From Segatella buccae ATCC 33574 (GTDB lineage Bacteria; Bacteroidota; Bacteroidia; Bacteroidales; Bacteroidaceae), in the NCBI RefSeq assembly GCF_000184945.1, contig NZ_GL586311.1, positions 2,355,295-2,419,294 of the forward strand: 64,000 nt of DNA, in the 5' to 3' direction. Of the stretch, positions 35,641-45,299 are shown piece after piece. The notes under the pieces were generated by a model. It did not search any database and was not told where the DNA came from. It was given only the letters and a program-made list of their open reading frames with translations. Numbering within the stretch: the stretch's first letter is position 1; every line of letters begins with the position of its first letter. The translations under genes were made by a program, and so were the position numbers.

Positions 35641-37125
35641 TTATTTGTTCAAGACCTTCATCAAGGCATTCACAAGCTGCGGTTCGGTCCACGTCAGTGT
35701 CTTCCGGTCGAAGAGTCCCATCCACCAAAGGCCTGTCGTGTTATGAACCTTGAATTGTGCGGCTACATAATTGGCATACTTCACCCGCTCATTTATATTC
35801 TTTTTATTGTCAATGGCACCAAACTCTCCAAAGACGTATGGAATGCCAAGCTCGTCGGCGCGCTTGGCTACCTGATTGACCACCTTGGATACTTCAGCCT
35901 CACAATCGGCATCCCACACCAGAATGTTATAGTCGTATGACGATCCGTCGGCCTTCTTTCCGGCATTGTTCTCACAGAAGTTATAAGGATCGTAACTGTG
36001 GATCGTGAGATAAATATGGCTGGGATGCACATCCGTCGGCACAGCCAGTTCAGCCAAAGCCACAGCTTTGTTGCCGGTAGCGGCATAGGTCGTGATGGCC
36101 AGATTGCGGTATTCGTTGTTACCGCCCGTTGCACGCACAGTGTTGACAAAGTCTTGCTGCAACTTATTGATGGCCTGATAGGCCCCATCGCCGGCGGCAG
36201 GAGCCGTCCAAGAACGCTGCTTGTTCAAAATCTCGTTGAAACTTTCAAAGACAAGCTTTTCTCCGTAGTTCTTGAAACGTTCTGCAATCTGTTTCCAAAC
36301 AGCCTGATACTTCGTGGTCCGAGTGGCATAATCCCCCATATCAGCATAGAGCCACCCTTTCTCGCCGGTATCGTGCATCACATTGATGACGCAATAGCAA
36401 CCGGCTTTCAACACATAGTTTACCACTTCTTCCACACGTGTCATCCAAGCCTCATCAATCTTGTTGTTGGAATCCAAATGCGGCCCCCACGTGACAGGCA
36501 CACGAATGATGTTGAAACCTTTGGCGGCAATGCTATCTATCATCTCTTGAGTGGTATAAGGCTGCCCCCATGAGGTTTCATAGTCTTTCGGTGTCTTGCC
36601 GGCGGGATCCCACCATGAGCCCTCGGGGTTGCTGTCAAGGGTGTTCCCAAGATTATACCCCACCTTCAAATTGGCTATCATATTCCATGCACTCTCAAAC
36701 GGGTCGTTGGGATCAACACCCGTTCCTTTCTGCTTTACCATAATCGTTTTCGATTGGCTATCCGCCTTGACAGTAATAGTGGAAGTACGAACAGCCGCCT
36801 TGTTGGTCGCCACCGTCACCTTAATGTAGGCATTGGTGTTGGAAGCCGTCGAGTCTTTATAGTTCCATCCATAGCCGGCATGGGGGGTAATCTTCAACCA
36901 TGTAGTGTCCGCATCGGGCACAGCGGCCGTCCAGTCGCCATCGGTAGACACTCCGAGTATGGCAGAAGATGCGGAGATGTTGAAATCGAGTGCGCTGACG
37001 GAGACATTGTCTTTCGTCACATCAAGCCCAGTAGCCGCCATGCTGTTGTCGCTGTCGCTACAGCCTTGGAGTCCCCAAGCCATAGCCGCGAAGAGCACAA
37101 AACTTAAAATATTCTTTGTTTTCAT
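35641..37125 (-). CDS. GH5 endoglycanase lipoprotein with BACON domain
   Basis: A 494-residue surface lipoprotein: signal peptide with lipobox LQGC (cysteine 22) followed by SDSDN, an acidic stretch typical of Bacteroidota surface export. A BACON domain covers about 35-135 and a GH5 catalytic barrel about 150-490. The acid/base glutamate is in FESFNEI (near 300) and the nucleophile in FGEFGA (near 425). The subfamily resembles GH5_4, so glucan, glucomannan or xyloglucan backbones are possible; the neighbours point to glucomannan. It closes the SusCD transcription unit. Confidence 0.87.
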   Translation of the reverse strand: MKTKNILSFVLFAAMAWGLQGCSDSDNSMAATGLDVTKDNVSVSALDFNISASSAILGVSTDGDWTAAVPDADTTWLKITPHAGYGWNYKDSTASNTNAYIKVTVATNKAAVRTSTITVKADSQSKTIMVKQKGTGVDPNDPFESAWNMIANLKVGYNLGNTLDSNPEGSWWDPAGKTPKDYETSWGQPYTTQEMIDSIAAKGFNIIRVPVTWGPHLDSNNKIDEAWMTRVEEVVNYVLKAGCYCVINVMHDTGEKGWLYADMGDYATRTTKYQAVWKQIAERFKNYGEKLVFESFNEILNKQRSWTAPAAGDGAYQAINKLQQDFVNTVRATGGNNEYRNLAITTYAATGNKAVALAELAVPTDVHPSHIYLTIHSYDPYNFCENNAGKKADGSSYDYNILVWDADCEAEVSKVVNQVAKRADELGIPYVFGEFGAIDNKKNINERVKYANYVAAQFKVHNTTGLWWMGLFDRKTLTWTEPQLVNALMKVLNK

Positions 37126-37146
37126 AACTAAGTTGCTTTTAATGTT

Positions 37147-38775
37147 TTATTTTGAAGGAATGTAGATGACGCGCACATTGTCAACCTTGATGTCAATCTT
37201 GCCCTTGTTTTTCCCTTCATTGCATTCCATCAGGCGGAACTGGTTAATTCCCTGCTTCACAATGTCAGCATAGGTAAGACCTTTGAAACATCCGAAATTG
37301 TCGAGGCTGACCACAGCACGATACCACTTGCCCTTAGGATTCCGGTCGTTGATGTCGGCCAAAACCGGATGCGTGAACGTCCAAGGCTTTTCTACACCGC
37401 TCCATTCTACTCCGTTACCTCCTATGAAATAGTAGTATTCCTTATCTCCTATCGGCTGAATCAGATAGCGAATCATACCCGAGAAAGTGTCACTGTTGAA
37501 ATCTGAATTGTTGTCATAGACATTATAGGCCAGATAAATGTCTTTGGCAGAAGCCGTCGAGGGGATATTCGCTGACAGGGGGAATGAATTTCCATTCCAG
37601 TCTTTACGCCAATAGATCATAGTTCCCCAACCATTTCCACCATTGTTCGTTACGTTGATATGGCCAAATATCCCATCAGCCGTACCGCTGTCTTCGTAAA
37701 TAGCATTCGGGCCCCAGCCATTGTCGATAGCATCACCGTCGAAAGTGGTCAAGAGCGTAGTCCTATCATAGAAGCTCTGCGACGAGGTTACGGAACCGCC
37801 CGGAGTCTTCACGGTGAGCGTGGTGCCACTGCCGGCTGTCGGCTTTTTCTTGAAATCGACATAGATGGTGTCAAGAGATGCAGAAACGGTGAAGTCGCTT
37901 TGCTTCAACGTCACATCTCCATAAGTGACAGACTCAACCTGAACAAATTCACGACCGGTGATAATCAGCGTCTCGCCTATCTGCGGCATGTCGGAGGAAA
38001 TGTAACTGATAACAGGCTTGCCCGGAACTTTATAGTAGCCCACATAGGTAATACCGGCAGCACACTCCATGACCAGCGTACCCGAATCAGGGGCCTCAGC
38101 CGGAACGATGGCTCCCACGATGGAGCTTGTCTCATAGGCATTGGTAGCCGTATTCAGGTAGTGGTTTTGCTTGATGTTGAAATAGTCGGTGATGTCAACA
38201 TGCTTGCCACCCACTTCTTTCCACACAGTTGTGTCCAGCTGAGCCGACTGCAAATCGGTGATATACATTTTCTCAATGTCCACAAGATTGAGTCCGTTCA
38301 GCCGCAATGTATCACCCGTTTGGCGGGGATAGTTGGCATCGATGCGCCGAAGTTGTGGACCGGGAGCCGTTATCTTGAAAGCATACACGGCCGTGCCGTG
38401 GCTTGTCTCCACCCGTATCTCATCTTTGATGTTGCTGTTGAAAGCCGAAAGTTTGAACCCGTCTTTCTCCGAAGGAATCGTTACCATGATACTGTGGTCG
38501 GTGTTCATGGTCGGATTGAAATATACCTCCTGATCATTGATGTACACTTTCTGTGCATGGCACAGATTGGTACCTATGATGGCAATGAGCTGTCCGGCCC
38601 CCGACTTGGTAAACAGACTGTCGGCCTTTGCCGGGTCGGGCACACGCACACCGGTGATCGTAGGTTGCCCGCCTGCCGAATCGTCATCGCTGCAAGACGT
38701 AAATACGAAAGAGAATGCCATCAGGAGCAACAACGTCCCAAGACTCTTTCCGATATTATTTCTATTCTTTTTCAT
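37147..38775 (-). CDS. Surface glycan-binding lipoprotein with IPT/TIG repeats (SGBP-B-like)
   Basis: A 542-residue lipoprotein: lipobox FTSC (cysteine 28) followed by SDDDS, a surface-export signal. Three IPT/TIG-like beta-sandwiches follow (for example ITGVRVPDPAKADSLF, RRIDANYPRQTGDTLRLNG, ISYISSDMPQIGETLIITG), then a C-terminal binding domain of about 200 residues rich in aromatics (IYWRKDWNGNSF, YYFIGGNGVEWSGVEKPW). The layout matches surface glycan-binding proteins encoded after SusD. It likely holds mannan at the cell surface. It lies between SusD and the BACON-GH5 gene. Confidence 0.85.
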   Translation of the reverse strand: MKKNRNNIGKSLGTLLLLMAFSFVFTSCSDDDSAGGQPTITGVRVPDPAKADSLFTKSGAGQLIAIIGTNLCHAQKVYINDQEVYFNPTMNTDHSIMVTIPSEKDGFKLSAFNSNIKDEIRVETSHGTAVYAFKITAPGPQLRRIDANYPRQTGDTLRLNGLNLVDIEKMYITDLQSAQLDTTVWKEVGGKHVDITDYFNIKQNHYLNTATNAYETSSIVGAIVPAEAPDSGTLVMECAAGITYVGYYKVPGKPVISYISSDMPQIGETLIITGREFVQVESVTYGDVTLKQSDFTVSASLDTIYVDFKKKPTAGSGTTLTVKTPGGSVTSSQSFYDRTTLLTTFDGDAIDNGWGPNAIYEDSGTADGIFGHINVTNNGGNGWGTMIYWRKDWNGNSFPLSANIPSTASAKDIYLAYNVYDNNSDFNSDTFSGMIRYLIQPIGDKEYYYFIGGNGVEWSGVEKPWTFTHPVLADINDRNPKGKWYRAVVSLDNFGCFKGLTYADIVKQGINQFRLMECNEGKNKGKIDIKVDNVRVIYIPSK

Positions 38776-38802
38776 AAGAAAATCCTATTATATTTACTTG
38801 AA

Positions 38803-40590
38803 TTACTTACCGCTGCCAAAGTTGTAAGCCTGCGGTGCCTCATTGAAATAATGATTCTGTATGACATCACTCTCCGGATAAGGCATAAAGATGTTCGCCT
38901 CGCTCAAAGTGATGGCTTGATACCCCGGCACATATTTTCTCAAAAGACTGTTCAAATCATACTTATATCCCTGCGCAGCAGTTTGAATCGGCGTGTTGTC
39001 ATTCTCGGATACCGTGATTTTGTCATTCCAATAGACACGCCCCTTCGAATCGGCAATGTACCATGTTTTCACTCCGGGAGGGATACAGCGATAGCTAAAT
39101 GTCCCATCTGCATTCTTGAAGAGATTGTTCTCGCGTATTTCAAAGCCACGATGCTGCTTGTTGTTGAAAAAATCAAGCATGGTCTGGGGCTTCCAACGAT
39201 ACCATGTCACCATATCCCACCAGTTGCAATACTCCATGCAGAACTCGATGCGGCGTTCACGAATCAAGTCGCTGAATGTAATCTTGGTGTATGGCTCCAC
39301 ACCAGCACGCACACGCACAGCATTGAAAGCCGCAAGTGCCTGCGCATCTGAAGTCTCTGCGTTGTTGCCGAGAATGGCCTCGGCCTTCATCAAATAGACA
39401 TCGGCCAAACGTTGAATATACGTATTCAGCGGTGAAGCCATCTGCGCCAAATTGCAAGGGGCGACATCCGCTTTGGTGCCCAGCACACCTTTCTTCAGCT
39501 GCATCCAGTTGTGGGCATAGGTATACCCCCCCTCTGCTTTCTTGATGTAACTGTAATGATGGTTGGGAGTAAAGAACGTGGCGTTGATACGTGCCGAGTC
39601 GGCCGGCTCCTCATTATAGATATCGATCATATCCACAGAGGCAACAAGAGCCCCACCCCATACATTGACATCGGTCACTTCAGGAAAAGCCAAATCGGAA
39701 TAAAGCGCATTCCTTGTCCCCCACTCGTCTGTATTGGGGTCTGCCCAGCGCATGGCAAGGATAGTTTCACTATTGTCATTGTTCTGTGCCTTGAAGAGAT
39801 CTTCATAGTTGGGCAACAGCGAATACTGCCCACAGTTGATGACCTCATCGCAGAGAGTAACCACCTCCTGCAATATTTTGTCGTCGCGACTGTGGTCTCC
39901 CTTTGCCGAAGACCATCCGCTCTGTGCCAACAACGCCTTGGCCAATGCCGCTTTGGCAGCATAGCGTGAGGGATGATGGTCTGTCCCCGTTTCGGGCAAT
40001 AGCTCTACAGCCTTACGAAAGTCGCGGACAATGAACTTCAGCACGTCTGTTTCTGGATTCAAGGGCTGCACAGGATTGTCCACCATCTTTTGATTGTCTT
40101 CAAACAAGATGTTGTCTCCCCAGCCACGAAGCAAGTAGAAGTAGGCCCAGCCGCGCATGAGATAGCACTCACCTTCTGCCGCATTCTTCACGCTTTCCGT
40201 GACAGCAGAGGTTGTGTAGTGCTGCAAATTATACAACACGGCATTGCTCATAGTCACCACGTTATAGAGTGACGACCACGCCAAGCTCATGTCCTCAGTC
40301 AGGCCGGTCACCTGAAATTTGGCAAACTCCGCACTCACGTATGGATTCCAGGCATCATTGGCGCGATAGGAGCCCATACCGACAAAAGCCCGGCGATTGA
40401 AGTTAAACCAAGCCCGGTTGTAGAGTGGTTCGGTGCCTTTCATCACTGCCTTGTCGGAGGAGTAGTAGGTCGGGGCCGTATATTGACCTTTGGGCTTCTG
40501 GTCGAGGAAATCCTCGCTACAACTGGTCAATGACAGTGAGAGACCTGCCAGAGCAGCCACCATTATCACATTTATCTTTTTCATATTCAT
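38803..40590 (-). CDS. SusD-like glycan-binding lipoprotein
   Basis: A 595-residue SusD/RagB family protein with lipobox LTSC then SED. ATG at 40590 and ATG at 40584 (MKKINVIMV) are both possible starts; the second gives the more typical signal. TPR-like helices occur in the first half (for example AEGECYLMRGWAYFYLLRGWGD) and the family C-terminal part ends with PQAYNFGSGK. It forms the lid of the SusC channel and selects oligosaccharides. The gap to the SusC stop is 16 nt. Confidence 0.94.
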   Translation of the reverse strand: MNMKKINVIMVAALAGLSLSLTSCSEDFLDQKPKGQYTAPTYYSSDKAVMKGTEPLYNRAWFNFNRRAFVGMGSYRANDAWNPYVSAEFAKFQVTGLTEDMSLAWSSLYNVVTMSNAVLYNLQHYTTSAVTESVKNAAEGECYLMRGWAYFYLLRGWGDNILFEDNQKMVDNPVQPLNPETDVLKFIVRDFRKAVELLPETGTDHHPSRYAAKAALAKALLAQSGWSSAKGDHSRDDKILQEVVTLCDEVINCGQYSLLPNYEDLFKAQNNDNSETILAMRWADPNTDEWGTRNALYSDLAFPEVTDVNVWGGALVASVDMIDIYNEEPADSARINATFFTPNHHYSYIKKAEGGYTYAHNWMQLKKGVLGTKADVAPCNLAQMASPLNTYIQRLADVYLMKAEAILGNNAETSDAQALAAFNAVRVRAGVEPYTKITFSDLIRERRIEFCMEYCNWWDMVTWYRWKPQTMLDFFNNKQHRGFEIRENNLFKNADGTFSYRCIPPGVKTWYIADSKGRVYWNDKITVSENDNTPIQTAAQGYKYDLNSLLRKYVPGYQAITLSEANIFMPYPESDVIQNHYFNEAPQAYNFGSGK

Positions 40591-40606
40591 TGCTCGAATT
40601 ATAAGT

Positions 40607-43600
40607 TTAGAATTTGACCTTCACGCCGAATGTATAGATGCGTTGCGAAGGATAGCGGTAGTTGTCGATGCCCTGCAGGATAACGCTCTGCCCCTGTGCT
40701 CCAACCTCCGGGTCGTATCCGTTGTATCCGCAAATGGTGAACAGGTTTTGAATGTTTCCATACACCTGCACCCAATCGATCTTCAGCGGATTGAGCCATT
40801 TCTTGGGAAGGTTGTAAGCCAACGACAATGTTTTCAGACGGAGATAGGATCCGTTCTCCACAAAACGGTCGCTCACACGGTTATTGTCATTCAGACTCGT
40901 GCCTGCCGCACTGATACGTTGCACCGATGCCGTATTTGCATTGGGGACATACACATTGGAGATGTCAGTGGCCGAGCCGTTGGGATCGATGAGCTCCACA
41001 TGCGCGTAGTTGGCCACCTCGCTCATCTTGTTGCCATATCCCTGTGTGTTCGTGTGGTCTTGACGCACAAGATTGTAGATGTCGCCGCCCACGCTACCGT
41101 TCAGGAAAAAACTCAATTCAAAGTTCCTCCACGTGATGACATTGTTCAGACCGAAAGTGAAATCGGGGTTCGGATCGCCGATATAGGTGCGGTCGGCCTC
41201 CGTGATCTTGCCATCCTTGTTGATATCTTCATAGATATAATCTCCTACCCAAATGCCATTCTGCGCAATGGGTTGAAGATTCTTGTTCGTATCGACCGGT
41301 CGTGCAACGGGCACTCTGTTTCCCGAAGCATCAAGCAGGAACTCACCTTGTGCGTTCCGCTGATAGAAGTCGCTCTCTTTGGTGAACATGCCGATCACCT
41401 TGTAGCCATAGAAGCGGCCTACAGGTCCACCTACCTCAGAAAGCGTATAGGTATTGGTTCCGATGGTTCCGGGTATGGTAGAGCTCTCGCTGTTCAGGGC
41501 TGTCAACTTGTTGCGGTTGAAAGAGAGCGTCGCTCCCGTGCGCCACTGCAAGTCTTTGGTCATGATGTTGACGGTATTCAAAGAAAACTCGATACCCTTA
41601 TTCTGCAAACTGCCCTTGTTCACCCAAGGAGACGACATGCCCATATAGTCGTTGTTGATGACGTAGGATGGCAGTACCGCTCTCATCAGGAGATTGTCCG
41701 TCTTTTTGAGATAAGCATCTACGATAAACTCGATGCGATTGTTCAAGACATTCAAGTCAAAACCTACATTCCAAGCCCGCGTGCTCTCCCACTTCAAGTT
41801 CTCGTTGGCAAAGTTGCCCGGATAGTATCCCGTGCCCCAAGCTGTGGAAGTGTTGGCCATTGTTGCACCGTAGGCGAAAGAGGCCGACTGCTGGTTGCCG
41901 ACAAGTCCCCATCCCAAACGGAGTTTCAAGTTGTCTATCCACTTGGCATTCTTCATGAAGTCTTCATTGCTCACACGCCATGCCAAGGCTGCCGACGGGA
42001 ACCATCCCCACCGCTTGTTTTTGCCGAAGCTCGACGAACCGTCGGTACGAAGGGTGGCGGTAACGAGGTAACGATCCAGCAAATTATAGTTCACACGACC
42101 GAAGTACGACTCGATAGACCATTGGGTGCCATCGTCGCCGGAGTTGGTGGCCGTTGTTGCATTACCCACATCCAGCGAATGAATGATGTCGGAGATATAG
42201 CCCTTACGGGAACCTGAGAGCGATTCCCAGTTGCCCCACTGCGCTTCATGCCCGCCCATGATCTGGAACCGGTGCGATTTCCACGGCTCGAAGTCATAAG
42301 TGGCGTATTGTTTGAACGAGTTGTACTTGCTCAGGTTCTTTCTGCGAGTGCTCAAAGATTCATTTTTGATCATCCCGTAAGAATATTCCGGAGTGAAGTA
42401 ATAATTGTTCAGCCAACCACGGTTTCCACCATATTCTATACGGATGCTCAAACCTTTCAGGGGCATGATATTGGCATAGACATTATAGTCAAGCTGGTAG
42501 TTGTTGGTGCGGTTCTCCTTCATGTTGGCCTCAAAGATGGGGTTGCTGTAATAAGTACCGGTATCATTGATTTTCGGGAAGCCATACGTGCCGTCCGGAT
42601 TGCGCGGCGCAACATCGGGAAACTGGTTGAGTGCCGTGTTGATCACGTTGTTCTCCGTAAAGGTGATGAGCTGCTTCGTGTTGGCGTATGCCGCGTTGAA
42701 GCCCACCTGCAACCAGTTGGTGATGTTGGTGTCAAAGTTGGCACGGAAGCTGGCGCGGGTGAAGCCCGAGCCTATACCCACACCGTCTTGATCGAGATAG
42801 CCGCCACTCAAGGAGTAGTGCATGTCCTTGTTACCGCCATTGATGTTCACCGAGTGGTTTTGCATGAAGGCCGTCTGGAAAAGTTCGTCCTGCCAGTCGG
42901 TGCCGTTGGTGAGCAGCGAGGGGTCTTTATAGTCTTCGCGGGTGCCCCAGCCTTGAATGGCCGCACGCACATTATAGAACTCCGCATACTGCGGCAGGTT
43001 CATCACACTGAGTTTCTTGGGGAGGGCCTGCCAGCCGATATACCCCTCATACTGTATTTTGGCCTTGCCGTCTTGTCCCCGCTTGGTGGTGATCATCACC
43101 ACACCATTGGAAGCACGCGAACCGTAGATGGCCGTGGCCGAAGCGTCTTTCAGCACCTCAATGGAGGTGATGTCAGAAGGGTTGATACTGGCCAGCACAC
43201 TCGAACTGCCTGAAGTATTGCCGCTCGTGGCGATACCGTCGATAACATACAGCGGCTCGTTGCCATTCAAGGTGTTGATACCGCGAATCTGCACGGAGAT
43301 GCCACCACCCGGCGCACCGGAGTTCTGCATCACCTGCACACCGGCTATGCGTCCTTGCATGGCCTGCTCAAGCGAAGTGTTGACACCCTGCTTGATGGCA
43401 TCTTCATTGATCGAAGCCACCGAGCCGGTGAGGTCGGAACGCTTCATCACACCATAGCCCACAACGACAATGTCGTTAAGCGTCTGTGCATCTTCGCTCA
43501 TGGTCACATTCAGACGGCCGCTTGCGGGCACTTTGGCTGTGAGCGTGGCATAACCGACATACGAAAATTCCAATGTCTGTCCGGGTTTGGCGTTCACGGA

Positions 43601-43831
43601 ATAGTTACCGTCAAGGTCGGTAACGGCTCCCGTAGCCCCCCCTTTAATTTTCACTGTCACTCCGATGATTGGCTCTCCGCTACTGCCATCCGTGACCGTA
43701 CCGGTCACTTTGACCTGTGCAAAAGCCGTCAGAGGAAGCAACAACATAAACAATAGCACCATTGCCTTACCCAAGGAAGGCATGTGCCTCAAATCAAAAC
43801 TGTCGTGATTCATACTTATAGCTGTTTCCAT
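40607..43831 (-). CDS. SusC-like TonB-dependent transporter
   Basis: A 1074-residue outer membrane importer as listed; in-frame ATGs at 43813 and 43783 could be the true start, the last giving the clean signal MPSLGKAMVLLFMLLLPLTA. A carboxypeptidase-D-like domain follows (VKVTGTVTDGSSGEPIIGVT), then the TonB-box/plug region (NDIVVVGYG, GSVASI) and a large barrel ending in the strand IYTFGVKVKF. With SusD it imports manno-oligosaccharides using TonB energy. It is transcribed with SusD, the glycan-binding protein and the BACON-GH5. Confidence 0.96.
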   Translation of the reverse strand: METAISMNHDSFDLRHMPSLGKAMVLLFMLLLPLTAFAQVKVTGTVTDGSSGEPIIGVTVKIKGGATGAVTDLDGNYSVNAKPGQTLEFSYVGYATLTAKVPASGRLNVTMSEDAQTLNDIVVVGYGVMKRSDLTGSVASINEDAIKQGVNTSLEQAMQGRIAGVQVMQNSGAPGGGISVQIRGINTLNGNEPLYVIDGIATSGNTSGSSSVLASINPSDITSIEVLKDASATAIYGSRASNGVVMITTKRGQDGKAKIQYEGYIGWQALPKKLSVMNLPQYAEFYNVRAAIQGWGTREDYKDPSLLTNGTDWQDELFQTAFMQNHSVNINGGNKDMHYSLSGGYLDQDGVGIGSGFTRASFRANFDTNITNWLQVGFNAAYANTKQLITFTENNVINTALNQFPDVAPRNPDGTYGFPKINDTGTYYSNPIFEANMKENRTNNYQLDYNVYANIMPLKGLSIRIEYGGNRGWLNNYYFTPEYSYGMIKNESLSTRRKNLSKYNSFKQYATYDFEPWKSHRFQIMGGHEAQWGNWESLSGSRKGYISDIIHSLDVGNATTATNSGDDGTQWSIESYFGRVNYNLLDRYLVTATLRTDGSSSFGKNKRWGWFPSAALAWRVSNEDFMKNAKWIDNLKLRLGWGLVGNQQSASFAYGATMANTSTAWGTGYYPGNFANENLKWESTRAWNVGFDLNVLNNRIEFIVDAYLKKTDNLLMRAVLPSYVINNDYMGMSSPWVNKGSLQNKGIEFSLNTVNIMTKDLQWRTGATLSFNRNKLTALNSESSTIPGTIGTNTYTLSEVGGPVGRFYGYKVIGMFTKESDFYQRNAQGEFLLDASGNRVPVARPVDTNKNLQPIAQNGIWVGDYIYEDINKDGKITEADRTYIGDPNPDFTFGLNNVITWRNFELSFFLNGSVGGDIYNLVRQDHTNTQGYGNKMSEVANYAHVELIDPNGSATDISNVYVPNANTASVQRISAAGTSLNDNNRVSDRFVENGSYLRLKTLSLAYNLPKKWLNPLKIDWVQVYGNIQNLFTICGYNGYDPEVGAQGQSVILQGIDNYRYPSQRIYTFGVKVKF

Positions 43832-43911
43832 TAGATATTATAATGATTTATTTTACGAGTTATCCGTGGCTTTCCGTCAGCTTCCCGATACGGTTCCGCT
43901 GCTCCACAAGC

Positions 43912-45219
43912 CTACCGGTGGCTCCGGCTTTTATGCTTGCTTTGCCCAAGACGGCGCATTCTCTCCACCTCCGCTTTCACCACCTGCAAGGTTGTCGTGT
44001 CCGTGACAAACACGGAGTTGAGGCCCTGTGCCTCCTGCGCGGGGTCGCCGGTATAATCATCGCCCACTTCCCACTGCTCATGTCGGGGCTTTGCAAAGCC
44101 GCCCCATCCCCAGAAATTGCAGCCGGCAAAGTAGCCGCCCTTCTCGGCATTGTCGCCCACGAGAGAGAACACATACTTATAATAGCCGTCGCGGCCTTCG
44201 GTTGTCGAAGATAGGGAGAACGAAAATCCGTCGCGGGGATAGCCGAACTCTTCCATCACAAGCGGCTTGCTGAGCCGAGCACATATCGCCAAATGGCGGT
44301 CGATATAGTCTTTGGTGTTCCGGCAACTCACGGCCAGGTCTTCCACCAAGTGGTCGGCCCGTGCCCATCCCCAGTTGTAGGGCCACAGGTGGATGTTGCA
44401 ATAGTCGATGTTCTTGTCAGCACAGATGCGCTCATACACTCCATAGTCGTTTTCGCATCCCCAACTACCCTCACTGCCGATGCTTACAAGGTGGTTTGCG
44501 TCAAGGGAGCGGATAAGGGCCGAAGCCTCGGCAAGCCACTTCTCGAAGGCCGGCAATGCTTCTGTCGAAAAAGCCCGGGGCTCGTTTCCTATCTGCCAAC
44601 TCATGATGGCCGGATCGTCGGTGTATTTCAGCCCCGTGTAGCGGTTGGTTCGTGACAAGATAAAACGCACGTAGTCATAGAACAGTTGGTGTGCCTTCTC
44701 ACAGGTGGCATAGCGGGCCACAAACTTCATAAAGGCCGGATAGCCGTCTTCATCCGGCCGTGGAGCCTTGCCTTCGCCTGCCTGTTCGAGATAATAGCCA
44801 TAGCCCCCACTCCACTCCCAAGAATTGTTGAGATAGAGCACTGCCACCATCCTCCGCTTCCCCATCTCCATGAGCAGATAGTCGAGGCCGGCCAGAATCG
44901 TATCGTTATAGACTCCCGGAGCCTCCTGCAACGTAGGCTCGACCTTGGTCTTTATGCCCCGTTGGCCATCGGAACCGACAAGTATCCTCAAATTGTCTAT
45001 TCCCATGGCCCTCATCCGGTCGAGCTCTTTGCACAGCCGGGCGCGGTTGCCTCCCTGCCCCTCAGAACCGAGAATGGCACCATACCAAAAATTGGTGCCC
45101 ACATAATAATAAGGTATACCGTCTCTCACAAAATGACCGTCTTTCACCTGCACAAATCCCTTTTTGGCAGAGAGTGACAAAGCAGCGAGCATCATCAGAC
45201 AACAAAAGATTTTTCTCAT
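43912..45219 (-). CDS. GH5 endo-beta-1,4-mannanase (GH5_7-like)
   Basis: A 435-residue exported enzyme with signal peptide MRKIFCCLMMLAALSLSA. The start of the barrel (GIPYYYVGTNFWYGAIL) and the spacing of motifs match bacterial GH5_7 mannanases. The acid/base glutamate is in SWQIGNEPRA (near 218) and the nucleophile in VMEEFGYPRDG (near 325). Aromatic residues near WEWSGGYGYY and NIHLWPYNWGW would line the cleft. It lies between the secreted beta-sandwich protein and SusC in unit 1. Confidence 0.9.
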   Translation of the reverse strand: MRKIFCCLMMLAALSLSAKKGFVQVKDGHFVRDGIPYYYVGTNFWYGAILGSEGQGGNRARLCKELDRMRAMGIDNLRILVGSDGQRGIKTKVEPTLQEAPGVYNDTILAGLDYLLMEMGKRRMVAVLYLNNSWEWSGGYGYYLEQAGEGKAPRPDEDGYPAFMKFVARYATCEKAHQLFYDYVRFILSRTNRYTGLKYTDDPAIMSWQIGNEPRAFSTEALPAFEKWLAEASALIRSLDANHLVSIGSEGSWGCENDYGVYERICADKNIDYCNIHLWPYNWGWARADHLVEDLAVSCRNTKDYIDRHLAICARLSKPLVMEEFGYPRDGFSFSLSSTTEGRDGYYKYVFSLVGDNAEKGGYFAGCNFWGWGGFAKPRHEQWEVGDDYTGDPAQEAQGLNSVFVTDTTTLQVVKAEVERMRRLGQSKHKSRSHR

Positions 45220-45299
45220 TGTAGTTTTTTGAAAGAGGGAGTCCTGCGCACAACGGGCAGAACCGCCCCTTTGGTTTCTATATGCTTATTTGTTCGACA

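Noticed and set aside
37660..39351. 563-codon plus-strand open frame
   Set aside because: Antisense to the glycan-binding protein and SusD. No domain or start context; a product of codon bias.
40490..42217. 575-codon plus-strand open frame
   Set aside because: It is antisense to SusC and part of SusD, whose own frame is certain. The translation is rich in Val, His and Arg as expected for a shadow frame.
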